A DNA stretch of 64,000 nucleotides from Nitrospirota bacterium (GCA_016214855.1 JACRMT010000016.1:62001-126000), one strand, 5' to 3'. Numbered from the stretch's first letter, positions 42,014 through 52,600 are shown. Numbers and translations are program-made. Notes: generated from the sequence alone by a model not told the origin.

Positions 42014-43210
42014 ATGACTTCTGAGATACAACTGAACGACAAGATATACTGGATCGGGGTCAATGACCGGCAGACCGCCCTGTTCGAAGAGCTCTGGCCC
42101 ATACCGCATGGCGTGGCGTACAACTCGTACATGATCCTTGACGATAAGGTGGCGATCATCGATGCAGTAAAGGACATCTCCATGGACCGGTACCTGGAGA
42201 AGATCAGGAGCCTGCTGGGTGAGAGAAAGAAGATCGACTATCTGATCGTCAACCATATCGAGCCTGACCATTCAGGCGGCATAAAAATACTGCGTGAGGC
42301 CTTTCCTGATATGGCGATCGTGGGCAACAAAAAGACCTTGGACCTGCTCACCCATTTCTACGGCATCAAAGATAATGTCAGGCAGGTGGAAGACGGCGAC
42401 AGTCTCGATCTTGGAAGCTGCAGGCTGAAATTCTTTCTGACCCCCATGGTCCACTGGCCAGAGACCATGATGACCTATGAAGAGACCCGCAAGGTCCTTT
42501 TCTCCGGTGATGCCTTCGGCGGCTTCGGAAGTCTTGATGACGGCATCTTTGATGACGAGATCAAAGACCTGCAGTTTTACGAAGACGAGATGCTCAGGTA
42601 TTTCACGAATGTGATCGCCAAATACAGCGTTATGGTGCAGAAGGCGATAGCAAAGATAAAGGACCTGGAGATCAGCATGGTCGCCTCGACCCACGGCCCT
42701 GTCTGGAGAACACGGCCCAGGCATGCCATAGAACTGTACGACAGTTGGTCCCGGCAGGATGCTGAAGCAGGCGTGGTGATCGTGTACGCCTCGATGTACG
42801 GCAATACAGAGAAGATGATGGAGGCGATCGGCCATGCCCTTGCCGCTGAAAAACCGGGCACCATCAAGATCCATAATGTCTCCCGTACGCACCCTTCATA
42901 CATCCTCGCCGATATCTGGCGCTATAAGGCAATTGTCCTCGGAAGCCCGACCTATAACATGGGGGTCTTTCCGCTCATGGACCATCTTCTCCGCCTGATC
43001 GAAAACAAGGGATTGAAGGACCGCATTGTTGGCCTGTTCGGCTCGTATGGCTGGAGCGGAGGTGGGATCAAGGAACTGACCGATCTCGCCGGGCGGATGA
43101 AATGGCAGCTCATGGAGCCTGTTATAGAGGTGAACTGCTCCCCGACTGAAGAAGATCTGCAGAACTGCAGTCGTCTCGGCGCAAATATCGCACAAAGGTT
43201 ACGTATATGA
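42014..43210 (+). CDS. Flavodiiron protein (FprA/NorV-type A-type flavoprotein)
   Basis: The 398-residue protein has an N-terminal metallo-beta-lactamase-like domain with di-iron ligands in NHIEPDHSGG (H81, E83, D85, H86), then MVHWPETM, FSGDAFGGFG and ASTHGPVWR. A C-terminal flavodoxin domain follows, with the FMN loop YASMYGNTE, GSPTYNMG and GSYGWSGGG. Such proteins reduce O2 to water or NO to N2O in anaerobes. No rubredoxin domain is fused. It overlaps the rhomboid-like gene by four bases. Confidence 0.93.
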   Translation: MTSEIQLNDKIYWIGVNDRQTALFEELWPIPHGVAYNSYMILDDKVAIIDAVKDISMDRYLEKIRSLLGERKKIDYLIVNHIEPDHSGGIKILREAFPDMAIVGNKKTLDLLTHFYGIKDNVRQVEDGDSLDLGSCRLKFFLTPMVHWPETMMTYEETRKVLFSGDAFGGFGSLDDGIFDDEIKDLQFYEDEMLRYFTNVIAKYSVMVQKAIAKIKDLEISMVASTHGPVWRTRPRHAIELYDSWSRQDAEAGVVIVYASMYGNTEKMMEAIGHALAAEKPGTIKIHNVSRTHPSYILADIWRYKAIVLGSPTYNMGVFPLMDHLLRLIENKGLKDRIVGLFGSYGWSGGGIKELTDLAGRMKWQLMEPVIEVNCSPTEEDLQNCSRLGANIAQRLRI

Positions 43211-44013
43211 ACATGCTCAATAAACTCGAAAGGAAGTTCGGCCGGTATGCGATCAGGCAGCTGATAGTCTATATCGTCGGCATCAATGCGCTGATCTATA
43301 TCCTGAGGATCGGCATGCCGCAGAGCGACGCCATCAGCATGCTCGTACTCAACCCGCAGCTGATCATGCAGGGAGAGGTCTGGAGGCTTATTACCTGGGT
43401 ATTCATACCGCCCTCAGCCTCTCTGCTCTGGATCTTCTTTATCCTCTATTTCTATTACATGATCGGCACAGGCCTGGAGCAGGAATGGGGAAGCTTCAGG
43501 TTCAATATCTACTATTTCACCGGTGTGGCAGCTACCGCACTTGCAGCATTCATAACCGGCCAGGGCACAACAGCTCTGTATCTGAACCTTTCGCTCTTCC
43601 TGGCCTTTGCCTATATATTTCCCGATTTCCAGGTCCTGCTCTTCTTCATCATTCCGGTAAAGATCAAATATCTGGCATGGCTGAACTGGGCCTTTATCGC
43701 ATTTACGCTCCTGACCGCTCCTCTTTCAGGAAAAGTGGCGGCCCTGGTCTCTGTCTCGAATTACTTTCTCTTCTTCGGCAGCGATATCATCAATACCGTG
43801 AAGCACAGGGGTTCAGCGTACCAAAGAAGAAAAGGGTTCAGCAGTTCGCTCAATAAGCCTCTAAAAAAAGGCTTTATCCATAAATGCACGATCTGCGGCA
43901 TGACCGAGAACGACGATAGCACCATGGAGTTCAGATACTGCTCGACCTGTGAAGGGGATCATGAGTATTGCATGAAGCATCTGAAGAACCATGAGCACGT
44001 TAAGAAAGCCTAA
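43207..44013 (+). CDS. Rhomboid-like membrane protein with C-terminal zinc ribbon; catalytic Ser not seen
   Basis: The 268-residue protein has about six membrane helices in a rhomboid pattern (GEVWRLITWVFIP, GTGLEQEWGSFRFNIYYF) and a cytosolic tail with paired cysteines (CTICGMTEN, YCSTCEGDHEYCMKH). The GxSG motif expected at the fourth helix reads LYLNLSLFLAF, and the partner His is not apparent, so it is probably a catalytically dead rhomboid. The ATGA overlap with the flavodiiron gene implies a shared role, which I cannot specify. Confidence 0.75.
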   Translation: MNMLNKLERKFGRYAIRQLIVYIVGINALIYILRIGMPQSDAISMLVLNPQLIMQGEVWRLITWVFIPPSASLLWIFFILYFYYMIGTGLEQEWGSFRFNIYYFTGVAATALAAFITGQGTTALYLNLSLFLAFAYIFPDFQVLLFFIIPVKIKYLAWLNWAFIAFTLLTAPLSGKVAALVSVSNYFLFFGSDIINTVKHRGSAYQRRKGFSSSLNKPLKKGFIHKCTICGMTENDDSTMEFRYCSTCEGDHEYCMKHLKNHEHVKKA

Positions 44014-44169
44014 GCAGCCGGCAAGCTGACAGGCTGAAAAGATGACGTGAATGAACTATAAACATTTCATTTGGTTAGCCTATAGGTTATCAATCCACGG
44101 CTCTGCCTCTACCTGACAGACTACAGCAGATAACCCGGGCAGTTACGAAGAACTGCTTCTTAACGTATA

Positions 44170-45117
44170 ATGTCTGCTATGCAGGATATCCTTTTTCCCT
44201 TTGGTCTGATCATCCTGGCAGGCGTAGCCTGCAGGAGGTTCAGGGTCGGCGGCATCCACGCTGACTCCCTGCGCCAGGGCATCAATGTCATGGTGCTGAA
44301 CATCTTTCTCCCTGCCCTCTGCATAAAGACGCTCTATACCTCCAGCATCGATATCGAGACGATCCTGATCCCGGCCACCGCGATAATAACAACGCTCTCA
44401 ACGCTGGCCATTGCGGTCGCGGTCTATACGCTGCTCGGCAGGATAATGCATCTCACGCCGCAGGAAAAGGGGATTCTTGTCATTTCGGCTGCGTTTGGAA
44501 ATGTCACCTATCTCGGGCTTCCGGTACTGACCGGCCTGTATGGTCCTGGAGCTGCTAAATACGCCCTCTTCTACGACCTTCTGGCAACAACACCGGTCCT
44601 CTGGCTTGCAGGCGCGTCGCTTGCGGCCCGGTATGGTGAGAACCAGAAAATGACCATACGGGAAGCAATTAGGACGATCATCTCGCTACCGCCTATCTGG
44701 GGCATAGCCTGCGGCATTACGCTTAAGCTCGCCGGCATTCCTCTTCCTGTTTTTTTTCTAAAAGCACTCGATATGCTTGGAGGCCTTGTGGTTCCGCTGA
44801 TGATCTTCAGCATCGGACTGGCGCTTACTCTCCCGAGAGTGAGTCACGCGTATGCCATCATCCCTGCAGTGGTGATCAAGATGGTTCTCTCGCCGTTCAT
44901 CTCGTTCATGGCAGCACGCTCTCTCGGTCTGCAGGGGCAGGCCCTTTCTTCCACCCTGCTGGAGGGCGCCATGCCGACCATGGTACTTTCACTGCTGATC
45001 GCATCGCGGTTCAAGCTCGATGTCGCCTTGTCCGCCTTCATAATCGTGGTAACAACGGTTCTTTCCTTTTTTACCCTGCCGATTGCGGTCCATTTCACCG
45101 GTCTGCTGGTACAGTAA
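44170..45117 (+). CDS. AEC-family transporter (auxin efflux carrier-like)
   Basis: The 315-residue protein has ten hydrophobic helices in two five-helix halves. It contains FLPALCIKTLY and SAAFGNVTYLGLPVLTGLYG in the first half and LSSTLLEGAMPTMVLSLLIASRF in the second, typical of AEC carriers. Substrates of bacterial members are organic acids or amino acids; none can be named here. It appears to be a single-gene unit. Confidence 0.88.
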   Translation: MSAMQDILFPFGLIILAGVACRRFRVGGIHADSLRQGINVMVLNIFLPALCIKTLYTSSIDIETILIPATAIITTLSTLAIAVAVYTLLGRIMHLTPQEKGILVISAAFGNVTYLGLPVLTGLYGPGAAKYALFYDLLATTPVLWLAGASLAARYGENQKMTIREAIRTIISLPPIWGIACGITLKLAGIPLPVFFLKALDMLGGLVVPLMIFSIGLALTLPRVSHAYAIIPAVVIKMVLSPFISFMAARSLGLQGQALSSTLLEGAMPTMVLSLLIASRFKLDVALSAFIIVVTTVLSFFTLPIAVHFTGLLVQ

Positions 45118-45238
45118 CAGCAGGAGATCCGAGAGGCTGTCTCCATGAACTGGGCAGAAAATTTATTGATTATGCACATGGATTTCACTATAATGGAACC
45201 AGAATTCGAGCAGGAAGCAAAAATAAGGAGGATTTTTT

Positions 45239-45547
45239 ATGAAAAAGATCACAGCTTTTATTCTGGTATTGGCTTTTCTTGTAGTATCGGTTCCGGTGTT
45301 TGCGGGTATGGAAAATGACGGTCCTATTGCCGGAGATACGATCTTTGCGCGGCCCCTTGGTATCATGTCTATTATAGGCGGTGCTGCGCTCTGGGTGGTC
45401 TCGTTTCCCTTTGCGCTCATAAGCGGCAGCGTACCCGACACCACAGAGACATTGATAACCAATCCGATAAAATATACCCTTGCAAGGCCGGTAGGCGATT
45501 TTGATTATGTGCCTTCTTCTAACCGGGTAGACGAGATTAAACAGTAA
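45239..45547 (+). CDS. Small exported protein of unknown function
   Basis: The 102-residue protein has a signal peptide (MKKITAFILVLAFLVVSVPV, cleavage after FAG region near residue 23) and a second hydrophobic segment at about 41-62 (LGIMSIIGGAALWVVSFPFAL). AAGGAGG lies about six bases before the ATG. The C-terminal part (LITNPIKYTLARPVGDFDY) resembles short periplasmic proteins often seen as hypothetical in deltaproteobacteria. No function is known. Confidence 0.75.
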   Translation: MKKITAFILVLAFLVVSVPVFAGMENDGPIAGDTIFARPLGIMSIIGGAALWVVSFPFALISGSVPDTTETLITNPIKYTLARPVGDFDYVPSSNRVDEIKQ

Positions 45548-45602
45548 CTTGGTCCATGTCCGATCAGCCTTTGCTGATCATTATTACGGATCGACCATGA
45601 CA

Positions 45603-45644
45603 GGGTTGCAGCCTGAGGACCAACGGGCAGCAGCCCTTTTTTTT
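45603..45644 (+). terminator. Hairpin and T-run between the small exported gene and the receiver/Hpt gene
   Basis: GGGTTGC (45603-45609) pairs with GCAGCCC (45630-45636) through one G-T pair, followed by eight T residues. A second hairpin without T-run, GATCAGC/GCTGATC, lies at 45562-45579. It ends 37 bases before the next ATG, so attenuation of that gene is also possible. Confidence 0.6.
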
Positions 45645-45680
45645 ATGGCTGACCTGCATTGATCAGAGAGATCCGCCGCC

Positions 45681-46751
45681 ATGTTCAGGATACTCCTTGC
45701 TGAAGACAATAAGGACAACCAGGCAGTCTGCCGGAGGATGCTTGAAGGGGCAGGGTACGAAATCGCCATTGCCAATAACGGCAGGGAGGCAGTAGAGGCC
45801 TTTACGAGATCGTCCTATGACCTCATTCTGATGGACCTTCAGATGCCTGAAATGGACGGCATTGAGGCAACTGCAGAGATCAGACGTCTTGACAGCGGCA
45901 GGAGAGTTCCCATTATCGCATTCACGGCGCTACCTGCAGACCCTCACCGGCGGGCATGTCTTGATCAGGGCATGAATGATTTTCTGAACAAGCCCTGTGA
46001 TGAGCAGATACTCAGGGCCTGTCTGGAACATTGGCTTGAGATGAGACCGGTGATCCTCTTTGTTGACGACATGAAGGAGAGCAGGCGGCTGCTGAAACAT
46101 TACCTGAAGGAAACCCCCTATGCGTTACTCTTTGCAAAGAACGGCATCGAGGCGATTGCTGCAGTCAGGAAAGATGACCGCATATCCCTGATCCTGATGG
46201 ATATGGAGATGCCGGTTATGGATGGGTACACAGCCGCACGATCCATACGCTCCATGACGGGCAGCGACGAAATACCGATAATCGCCATGACAGCCCACGA
46301 GGGTCACCATGAAGTGCAGAAGTGCCTCCGGGCAGGCTGTACCGGATATCTCAGCAAGCCCGTAACACGCCAATCGATCATGAAGGCCCTGTCTGACCAT
46401 CTAAGACCGGAGACCGTCTTGCATCGCAATCGGGTGCAGGAAGACTTTGAATCTGACGTGGTCGAGATCGATCCTGATATCGCTGAACTGGTGCCGGGAT
46501 TTCTTAATAACCGAAAGGCAGATACTGAAAAGATCCGCAAACTGCTTGAGCAGGAGAACTTCGGAGAGATACGCGTCATCGGCCACAGCATGGCGGGCAG
46601 CGCCGGGGGATACGGCTTCCCCGAGATCGGAAAGATGGGAAAAGCCATAGAAGCAGCAGCGCTGACCTCCAGGACCGAAGACATCAGGAAGGCGAACAGC
46701 ATGCTGGCGGGGTATCTGAGAACCGTTACGGTGGTGGAAAAAAAGAACTGA
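45681..46751 (+). CDS. Double receiver-domain protein with C-terminal Hpt domain
   Basis: The 356-residue protein has two receiver domains. The first (about 2-115) has phospho-Asp in LILMDLQMPEMDG; the second (about 122-240) has LILMDMEMPVMDG. A C-terminal histidine phosphotransfer domain follows, with His in VIGHSMAGSAGGYGF near residue 300. This layout is that of a phosphorelay hub without its own kinase or output domain. The partner kinase is not in the immediate neighbourhood. Confidence 0.9.
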   Translation: MFRILLAEDNKDNQAVCRRMLEGAGYEIAIANNGREAVEAFTRSSYDLILMDLQMPEMDGIEATAEIRRLDSGRRVPIIAFTALPADPHRRACLDQGMNDFLNKPCDEQILRACLEHWLEMRPVILFVDDMKESRRLLKHYLKETPYALLFAKNGIEAIAAVRKDDRISLILMDMEMPVMDGYTAARSIRSMTGSDEIPIIAMTAHEGHHEVQKCLRAGCTGYLSKPVTRQSIMKALSDHLRPETVLHRNRVQEDFESDVVEIDPDIAELVPGFLNNRKADTEKIRKLLEQENFGEIRVIGHSMAGSAGGYGFPEIGKMGKAIEAAALTSRTEDIRKANSMLAGYLRTVTVVEKKN

Positions 46752-46760
46752 CCGCGTCTA

Positions 46761-47147
46761 CTAAAGCAGACTGCTCACTTTCGTCAAAAGGTCGCTTTTC
46801 GAAAAGGGTTTCACCATAAAGGCATCAGCCTTGAATTCTATGACCTCGAACTTGTATTTCTGGGTCTTATAGACACTCGACATGAGGATCACCTTCGGCT
46901 TCTTCTTCAGTCTCGGCTCTTCCTTGATCTTTTTACAGAGCTCGAATCCATGGATGCCCGGTATCAGACCGTCTATAATAGCGAGGTCCGGCTGCTGGCT
47001 GAGCGTCATTTCGAACGCTTCATCTCCCCGCCGTGACAGAAGAAGTTCATGACCGGAATCCTTCAGAAAATGCTGGATCAGCACGAGCGTATCTGCGTCA
47101 TCCTCAACGATAAGTATCTTTTTTATGCTTTGTGCTGATTCTGTCAT
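46761..47147 (-). CDS. Single-domain response regulator
   Basis: The 128-residue protein is a lone receiver domain: acidic residues EDDAD near 16-20, phospho-Asp in LAIIDGLIPGIHG (about 58) and MVKPF lysine near 113. It converges with the receiver/Hpt gene (nine bases between stops), which suggests both may take part in one relay. No output domain is present. Confidence 0.9.
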   Translation of the reverse strand: MTESAQSIKKILIVEDDADTLVLIQHFLKDSGHELLLSRRGDEAFEMTLSQQPDLAIIDGLIPGIHGFELCKKIKEEPRLKKKPKVILMSSVYKTQKYKFEVIEFKADAFMVKPFSKSDLLTKVSSLL

Positions 47148-47331
47148 GTCCCTGCCTTTCCCCTGAATCCCTTCTGATACCGCTGTCCGGGTGCCTGACC
47201 TGCACCGCTCTATCCTGAATAATATATACCTTGGAGCGAAAAAAGCAAAACAACGATCATGATTTTTTCAGCCCGGAGGTGCAGAAATACCCGGCAGGAG
47301 TTTATACTATACCTGAAACAGGAGGCTCAGG

Positions 47332-48231
47332 ATGACCATCAGCAGAACCATGATAATAGTCCGTCTCTGTCTGACAGCCGCACTTTGTATCTGCCTTCTC
47401 CTTGCTGCATGTGCCCCGCAGGAAGTCAAACCACAGCAGAAACCGGCGAGGGTGGCATTGGTGCTTGGAGCAGGCGCTTCACGCGGCTTCGCGCATATCG
47501 GTGTTCTCAAGATCATTGAGGCGAATAAGATCCCGGTCCATATGGTTATCGGCACCAGCGCAGGCAGCTTTGTCGGCAGTCTCTATGCATATGGATTTAC
47601 GTCTTATCAACTCCAGAAGATGGCTCACACGCTGGACAAGAACGAGATCATTGACCTGACGGTCCCGGACAACGGCTTTGTAAAAGGCGAGCGGCTCGAA
47701 GAATACGTCAATGCCATGGTCAGAAACACACCGCTCGAAAAGATGCGAATCCCCTTTTATGCTGTTGCAGCCAATATTCAGAACGGACAGGAGACGGTAT
47801 TTTCGCGGGGCAATACCGGCACTGCAGTAAGGGCGAGCTGTTCGATCCCCGGCATATTCAGACCGGTCAAAATAGACGGCAGGATGTATGTGGACGGCGG
47901 CGTTGTAAGCCCTGTTGCCGTTGATGCGGCGCGAAGACTGGGAGCTGACATCGTCATTGCTGTTGACATCTCGGCTGATATCGATGCGCTCCAGCCTGAA
48001 GGCACTGTCGAGACGATACTGCAGTCTATCGGGATCATGCATGCGAAGATCTCCGCCATACAGCTTGCAAAGGCAGACGTGGTCATACGGCCAAAGGTAG
48101 GCCGCATCGGCGCTGCAGACTTTGAGAAACGCCTCGATGCCGTGATCGAAGGGGAGAAAGCAGCCCTCGACATGCTGCCTCAGATCCAGGCCATCATTGC
48201 GCGGCTCAGGCAGGAGAAGAGGCTGGACTGA
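47332..48231 (+). CDS. Patatin-like phospholipase, RssA-type lipoprotein
   Basis: The 299-residue protein has a lipoprotein signal ending LLAACAP (lipidated Cys near residue 27). The patatin domain has the oxyanion loop GAGASRGFAHIG, the nucleophile motif GTSAGS and the catalytic Asp in YVDGGVVSP. AGGAGG lies upstream of the ATG. It would be membrane-anchored, probably facing the periplasm, and hydrolyse lipids. The exact substrate is unknown. Confidence 0.92.
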   Translation: MTISRTMIIVRLCLTAALCICLLLAACAPQEVKPQQKPARVALVLGAGASRGFAHIGVLKIIEANKIPVHMVIGTSAGSFVGSLYAYGFTSYQLQKMAHTLDKNEIIDLTVPDNGFVKGERLEEYVNAMVRNTPLEKMRIPFYAVAANIQNGQETVFSRGNTGTAVRASCSIPGIFRPVKIDGRMYVDGGVVSPVAVDAARRLGADIVIAVDISADIDALQPEGTVETILQSIGIMHAKISAIQLAKADVVIRPKVGRIGAADFEKRLDAVIEGEKAALDMLPQIQAIIARLRQEKRLD

Positions 48232-48294
48232 GAGCGGCTGCCTGAAGAACATTTTGCGATCAGAGGAAAAAACTATGGATAATAAGGAGAGGTC

Positions 48295-48729
48295 ATGAAC
48301 TATCAGGTCGGCAGGCCGGGCAGAGTAATTGTGGTTCGTTTCGAAGACAGGGACGATATTCTTTCAAATCTCGTGCATATTGCAAAAAAAGAGAATATCC
48401 GGGCAGCAGTAGTGCATCTTGTCGGCGGCATGCGTGAAGGCAGCATTGTGGTCGGGCCTGAAACTGATGAGTTCCCTCCGAAGCCTGTATGGAAGAAGCT
48501 CGGGGAAAGCCATGAGGTTGTCGGCTTCGGCACGATCTTCTGGCAGGATGACGAACCAAAGGTGCATTTCCATGGGGCATTCGGTAAAAAGGATATGGTC
48601 AAGGTCGGCTGCCTCAGGGCTGATTCAGAGACCTTCCTGGTCCTTGAGGCGGTTATTACCGAAATAGAGGGCGTGACCGCAAGGAGAGAGCTCGATCCGG
48701 TATCAGCAATGGTGCTGCTGAAACTCTGA
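48295..48729 (+). CDS. PPC/DUF296-domain protein
   Basis: The 144-residue protein matches the PPC (plant and prokaryote conserved, DUF296) fold: YQVGRPGRVIVVRFEDRDDI at the start, VVHLVGGMREGSIV, GFGTIFWQDDEPKVHFHGAFG with clustered histidines, and a C-terminal strand. Plant relatives bind AT-rich DNA through an extra AT-hook, which is absent here, so DNA binding is uncertain. AAGGAGAGG precedes the ATG. Confidence 0.88.
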   Translation: MNYQVGRPGRVIVVRFEDRDDILSNLVHIAKKENIRAAVVHLVGGMREGSIVVGPETDEFPPKPVWKKLGESHEVVGFGTIFWQDDEPKVHFHGAFGKKDMVKVGCLRADSETFLVLEAVITEIEGVTARRELDPVSAMVLLKL

Positions 48730-48773
48730 GGTCCTGCTGCCCCAACTATTGGACTTCTTAATTGAACTGGTGA

Positions 48774-49316
48774 TTATTTAATCCTGACCCCAACATCATC
48801 GATACCATCGGCAACAGCGGCGCTGTTCGTAGGCGTTTCCAGGATGCCATTAGGCCCTGCCGAAATTATCCAGACTGGCTGCCCGGAAACTGCAAAAGCA
48901 TTTGCATTTGTCACGTAGCTGTTTCCCCAGGGATCCTTAGTCACAACTGCCATATACGATCCCTTCCAGTTCGTATAACAACCACCAACATCAGTAGATA
49001 AATGAGAATCGTATGAACTCGCAACGCCGGTATCATAGCCCATTGCAGCAAGGTCTGCAGGAAGATTGCCTGATCCCGACAGAAAAGTAACATTAGGTGC
49101 ACAGCCTCCATCCATCAAAGGCCAGGCTCCGGTATCCTTCTTGAACACGAGCATCGCAGCAGATATTGACTTGACATCAGCAGAAGCCCTTGTAATTTTC
49201 GACTCATCGATCTCCTTGAATATCAATGGCACCAGGATTCCGGCGAGTATGGCGATAATCCCTGCGACAACAATTACTTCGATCAGTGTAAAACCTTTTT
49301 CATTCCCGAACTTCAT
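48774..49316 (-). CDS. Type II secretion/type IV pilin-like pseudopilin (GspG-type)
   Basis: The 180-residue protein is started at the ATG at 49316, with GGAGGGAGGAC just ahead. Its prepilin signal is NEKGFTLIEVIVV (cleavage after Gly8) followed by a hydrophobic helix. The C-terminal part has KKDTGAWPLMDGG and TKDPWGNSYV, close to the major pseudopilin pattern that ends with a calcium-binding loop. No other secretion genes are adjacent. It diverges from the giant C25 protease gene, whose product might be its cargo. Confidence 0.85.
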   Translation of the reverse strand: MKFGNEKGFTLIEVIVVAGIIAILAGILVPLIFKEIDESKITRASADVKSISAAMLVFKKDTGAWPLMDGGCAPNVTFLSGSGNLPADLAAMGYDTGVASSYDSHLSTDVGGCYTNWKGSYMAVVTKDPWGNSYVTNANAFAVSGQPVWIISAGPNGILETPTNSAAVADGIDDVGVRIK

Positions 49317-49652
49317 AAAAGTCCTCCCTCCAAATAATTTCCTATGATACATCAGGTGATACATCAGGCTATCAACGTGATGGATCTTGAAAATTATTTC
49401 ACAACCTGACAGATAATACAACAATTATTCCGCGAAATGCGACAAACGGCAACTCATTTTACAGCAGCAGATCAGGGAAAGAGGATACTCCCCCGACCAA
49501 AAAAATGCTGTTTCCCGTGTATGCGTGAGGTTAAAATCCATTCTGTCGAACAGAGACGGCTGCTTTAAATATTTTACATGGCAATGATATAAGATGATAT
49601 AATTATGTAAATACTGTATTTAGTTGCCATGATCTGAACAGTGGAGGTTATT
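49317..49652. promoter_or_regulatory. Divergent intergenic region with nested inverted repeats ahead of the C25 protease gene
   Basis: This AT-rich stretch has no gene. TTTACAT (49573-49579) pairs with ATGTAAA (49605-49611), and CATGGCAA (49577-49584) pairs with TTGCCATG (49624-49631), giving interleaved inverted repeats. A weak TTTACA (49573) and TATAAT (49598-49603) pair has a 19-base spacer. GGAGG at 49643-49647 is the ribosome binding site of the downstream gene. The rest toward 49317 holds nothing that I recognise. Confidence 0.45.
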
Positions 49653-52600
49653 ATGTCCGGTCATTACAGATATTTTTCAAATCCCGCGCGTCAAGGAACA
49701 AGATTCATGAAATCAATAAGAGTTATTTATAAATTTTTGTTAGGTCTTTTAGTCATGCTGTCCGCATCGCCCGCGATGGGCCAAGTCGTGTCGGGGTATT
49801 CCGAATACTACATACCCGGCGACGAGGACACCATTGGTGCCGTCCTCTGCGCCCAGGGGGCGACTGCCTGCCCGGCGGGTTATCACACACACACTGTTAT
49901 CAGCGTGGCGGCATGGTCTGACAACACTACCATCTATTACGACCACTGGGAGAACGGTTACAACTTCGACCCCGCGAATCCAGGGGCTACGGCAGACGAG
50001 ACGTACACACTCAACACCGGCGGTATAAAAATCTTTGAGAGCGCGAACATCGCTCTCCCTACTACTCCGGGCGCATGCCCTTGCACCATCTACGACGGCC
50101 GGGACCGGATCTACGTGGCCGGCGGTGCCGTCACGGTCAGCCGGGTGAGTTGGATAGAGGAGCGGGGTGTAGGTCTCCAGGGGGTAGCCTGGGAGATTTA
50201 CCCTATCAAGCCCCAACTGACGACTTACATCGTCCCATTCGGGGAAACCAGCGGCTGGTACGGATTCCAGCGAGTGAACGTTCTGATCCAGGCCACGAAG
50301 GACAACACACAGGTCACTATTGATCTCAACAACGACGGCACCCCGGACGTCCTCGACCTGAACCGTAGCGGCATACTGGATGCCGGTGATGGGACGACCG
50401 TCACCCTTAACACAGGCCAGACTTTTTTGCTCGACGACGTGAGTGCCTTCGCAGCCCCAGGGACCCTGGCCGCGGGGGCCGTGATTACCGGCACCGACAC
50501 GCTTCAGGTCAAATACATCACCGGCCGGACTGACGTGAACAACCAGACCCGAGGTTTCAGTGCGTTTCCACGAGGCTTCTGGACAAAGGACTACTATGCG
50601 CCTCTCAACCAGCCCGGTCTGGACGACAACGCCCAGGCAAGCGATACTGACTACTACCTGTATAACCCAAACTCCTCAACAATCACGGTCGATTGGCAGG
50701 GTCGCACCACCTCCGGGACCTTCAACATCCTTGCCAATACTGTAGTTTCTTTCCGTGCAGCAAGTGGAGGCTCCGTCCCCCTGGACTCGGGACTGTACTT
50801 CAAGGGAAGCGATATATTCTGGGGTGTAGGCTCCAACGATGCCAACGGCGGAGGCGGTACAAGAGGGTTCGCGCACGAGTGGGGGTACAGCCTCCTCCCC
50901 TCCACAATGCTGTACACTGAGCATTTCCTCGGCTGGACCCCTAATGGCTACTGGCCCGCCGACGTTCCTCCCGGGCCTCGTGCCGGGGACAATGATATGG
51001 GCGTGTTCCTCACCGTTGCCCAGGACAACACCCGGGTCTTTGTGGACTTAAACAACGACGGTACGGTGGACCAGACTTACACTCTAGACCGCCTGCAAAC
51101 GCAGTACATAATAGATCCTGACGGCAACCTGTCGGGGGCACGCATCTGGGCGACCGGTGAGTTCTCCATGGCCTATGGTCAGAACTCAGACATCTCCGGG
51201 AACTCCACGCCGGCGCTGGACCTCGGCTATGTCGCGCTGCCGGCCACAGACTTCGTCTCCCTCGTGCTCAGCGTGGACAAGACTGTGAATCCTCAGGTCG
51301 TACCGACTGCAGCGGGGTCAACTGCCACGTTCACCCTCACCGCTAACTCTCAGAAATACACGGTGGATAATGTAATGATAATGGATATGCTGCCGGCTAA
51401 CTGGCAATATCTTGGCCCAACATCAATTACACTCCCCGATATGACGACAGTCACAACTGCACCGACTGTGACAGCTGCTGGAGCTGCCCTGCCGGCGCCG
51501 TTCACTGGCAATTGCCCGGCAGGCGGCGGTTCATGTCTCACCTGGGACAACACGGTGCTCGGCAATATGGCCGAAAATCAGCAGGTCACTATTTCCTTCA
51601 CTGCTCAGACAACAGCAGTCCTTGCCGCAGGAACCCTCAGCCAGAACCGTGTGAAGGCCATCGGCACGAGGACCTTCGGAACACCGAGCCAGACCCAGAC
51701 CTTCACAACAACTGACTTTGCTTATGTTGCCTCAGGGGGACCGACGATCACTAAGGCATCGGGGGCAGCTGACCCGGTATCTCCGGGTGACACGATCCCT
51801 TATACCGTTACTGTAACCAATCCTGCATCTGCAACAGCCAACCTGACAGGTGTCTCTATTTACGATCCCCTGCCGGCAGGGGTAAGCTATGTTCCTGCCA
51901 GCGGATCAGTAACCTGTGATATTCTACGGAACGTGGCCGACGTGTTCAACCCTGCACTCTACAATAACACGGGGCCTGGTTCAGTAAGTTGGGCCGCCAA
52001 TCCGTGGGCAGAGACAGACCCTGGTCCCGGCGCAGCCGGGGCAGGAGCCGGATTCGTATGGATCACGGCCGGCCAATTGCAGTTTCGATATCTGCTCTCC
52101 AATGTGCTCGATCAGTTCAACACCAACGGCAGCTATGCAGGAAATAATGGATCGAATAATTGGAGCAACAACTGGACGGAAGTCAATGATGACGGCTCAG
52201 CCGCGATCACGGGCAACCAGCATATGTACGTCAGCGGAAACCGTCTTGTATTTGATCGCAATCCCTCTGCAGCTAATCCGTTCATGATCAGCAGGACAGC
52301 CAATATCACGGGAGCTACAAGTGTTACGATCAGTTTCGTGCCTACTAACCGTACGGCAGGAGCCGGCGAGGCTGTGACTGCCGAATACAGTTTAAACGGG
52401 GGAGTTGGCTGGACGACGCTCGGCACCTTTGACGGGGGGGCGTCCGGTTCGTGGAGCGGGGTCACACAGGCCTTCGGTCCTATAGCCCCTGGCGGCGCAG
52501 CCTCGATCATCCTTCGATTTAGATCGAGTGCTGTTGCGTGGAATTCCAATAACGACGAAATATATTTCGACAATGTGGACATAAGCTTCAACGTCCCTGC

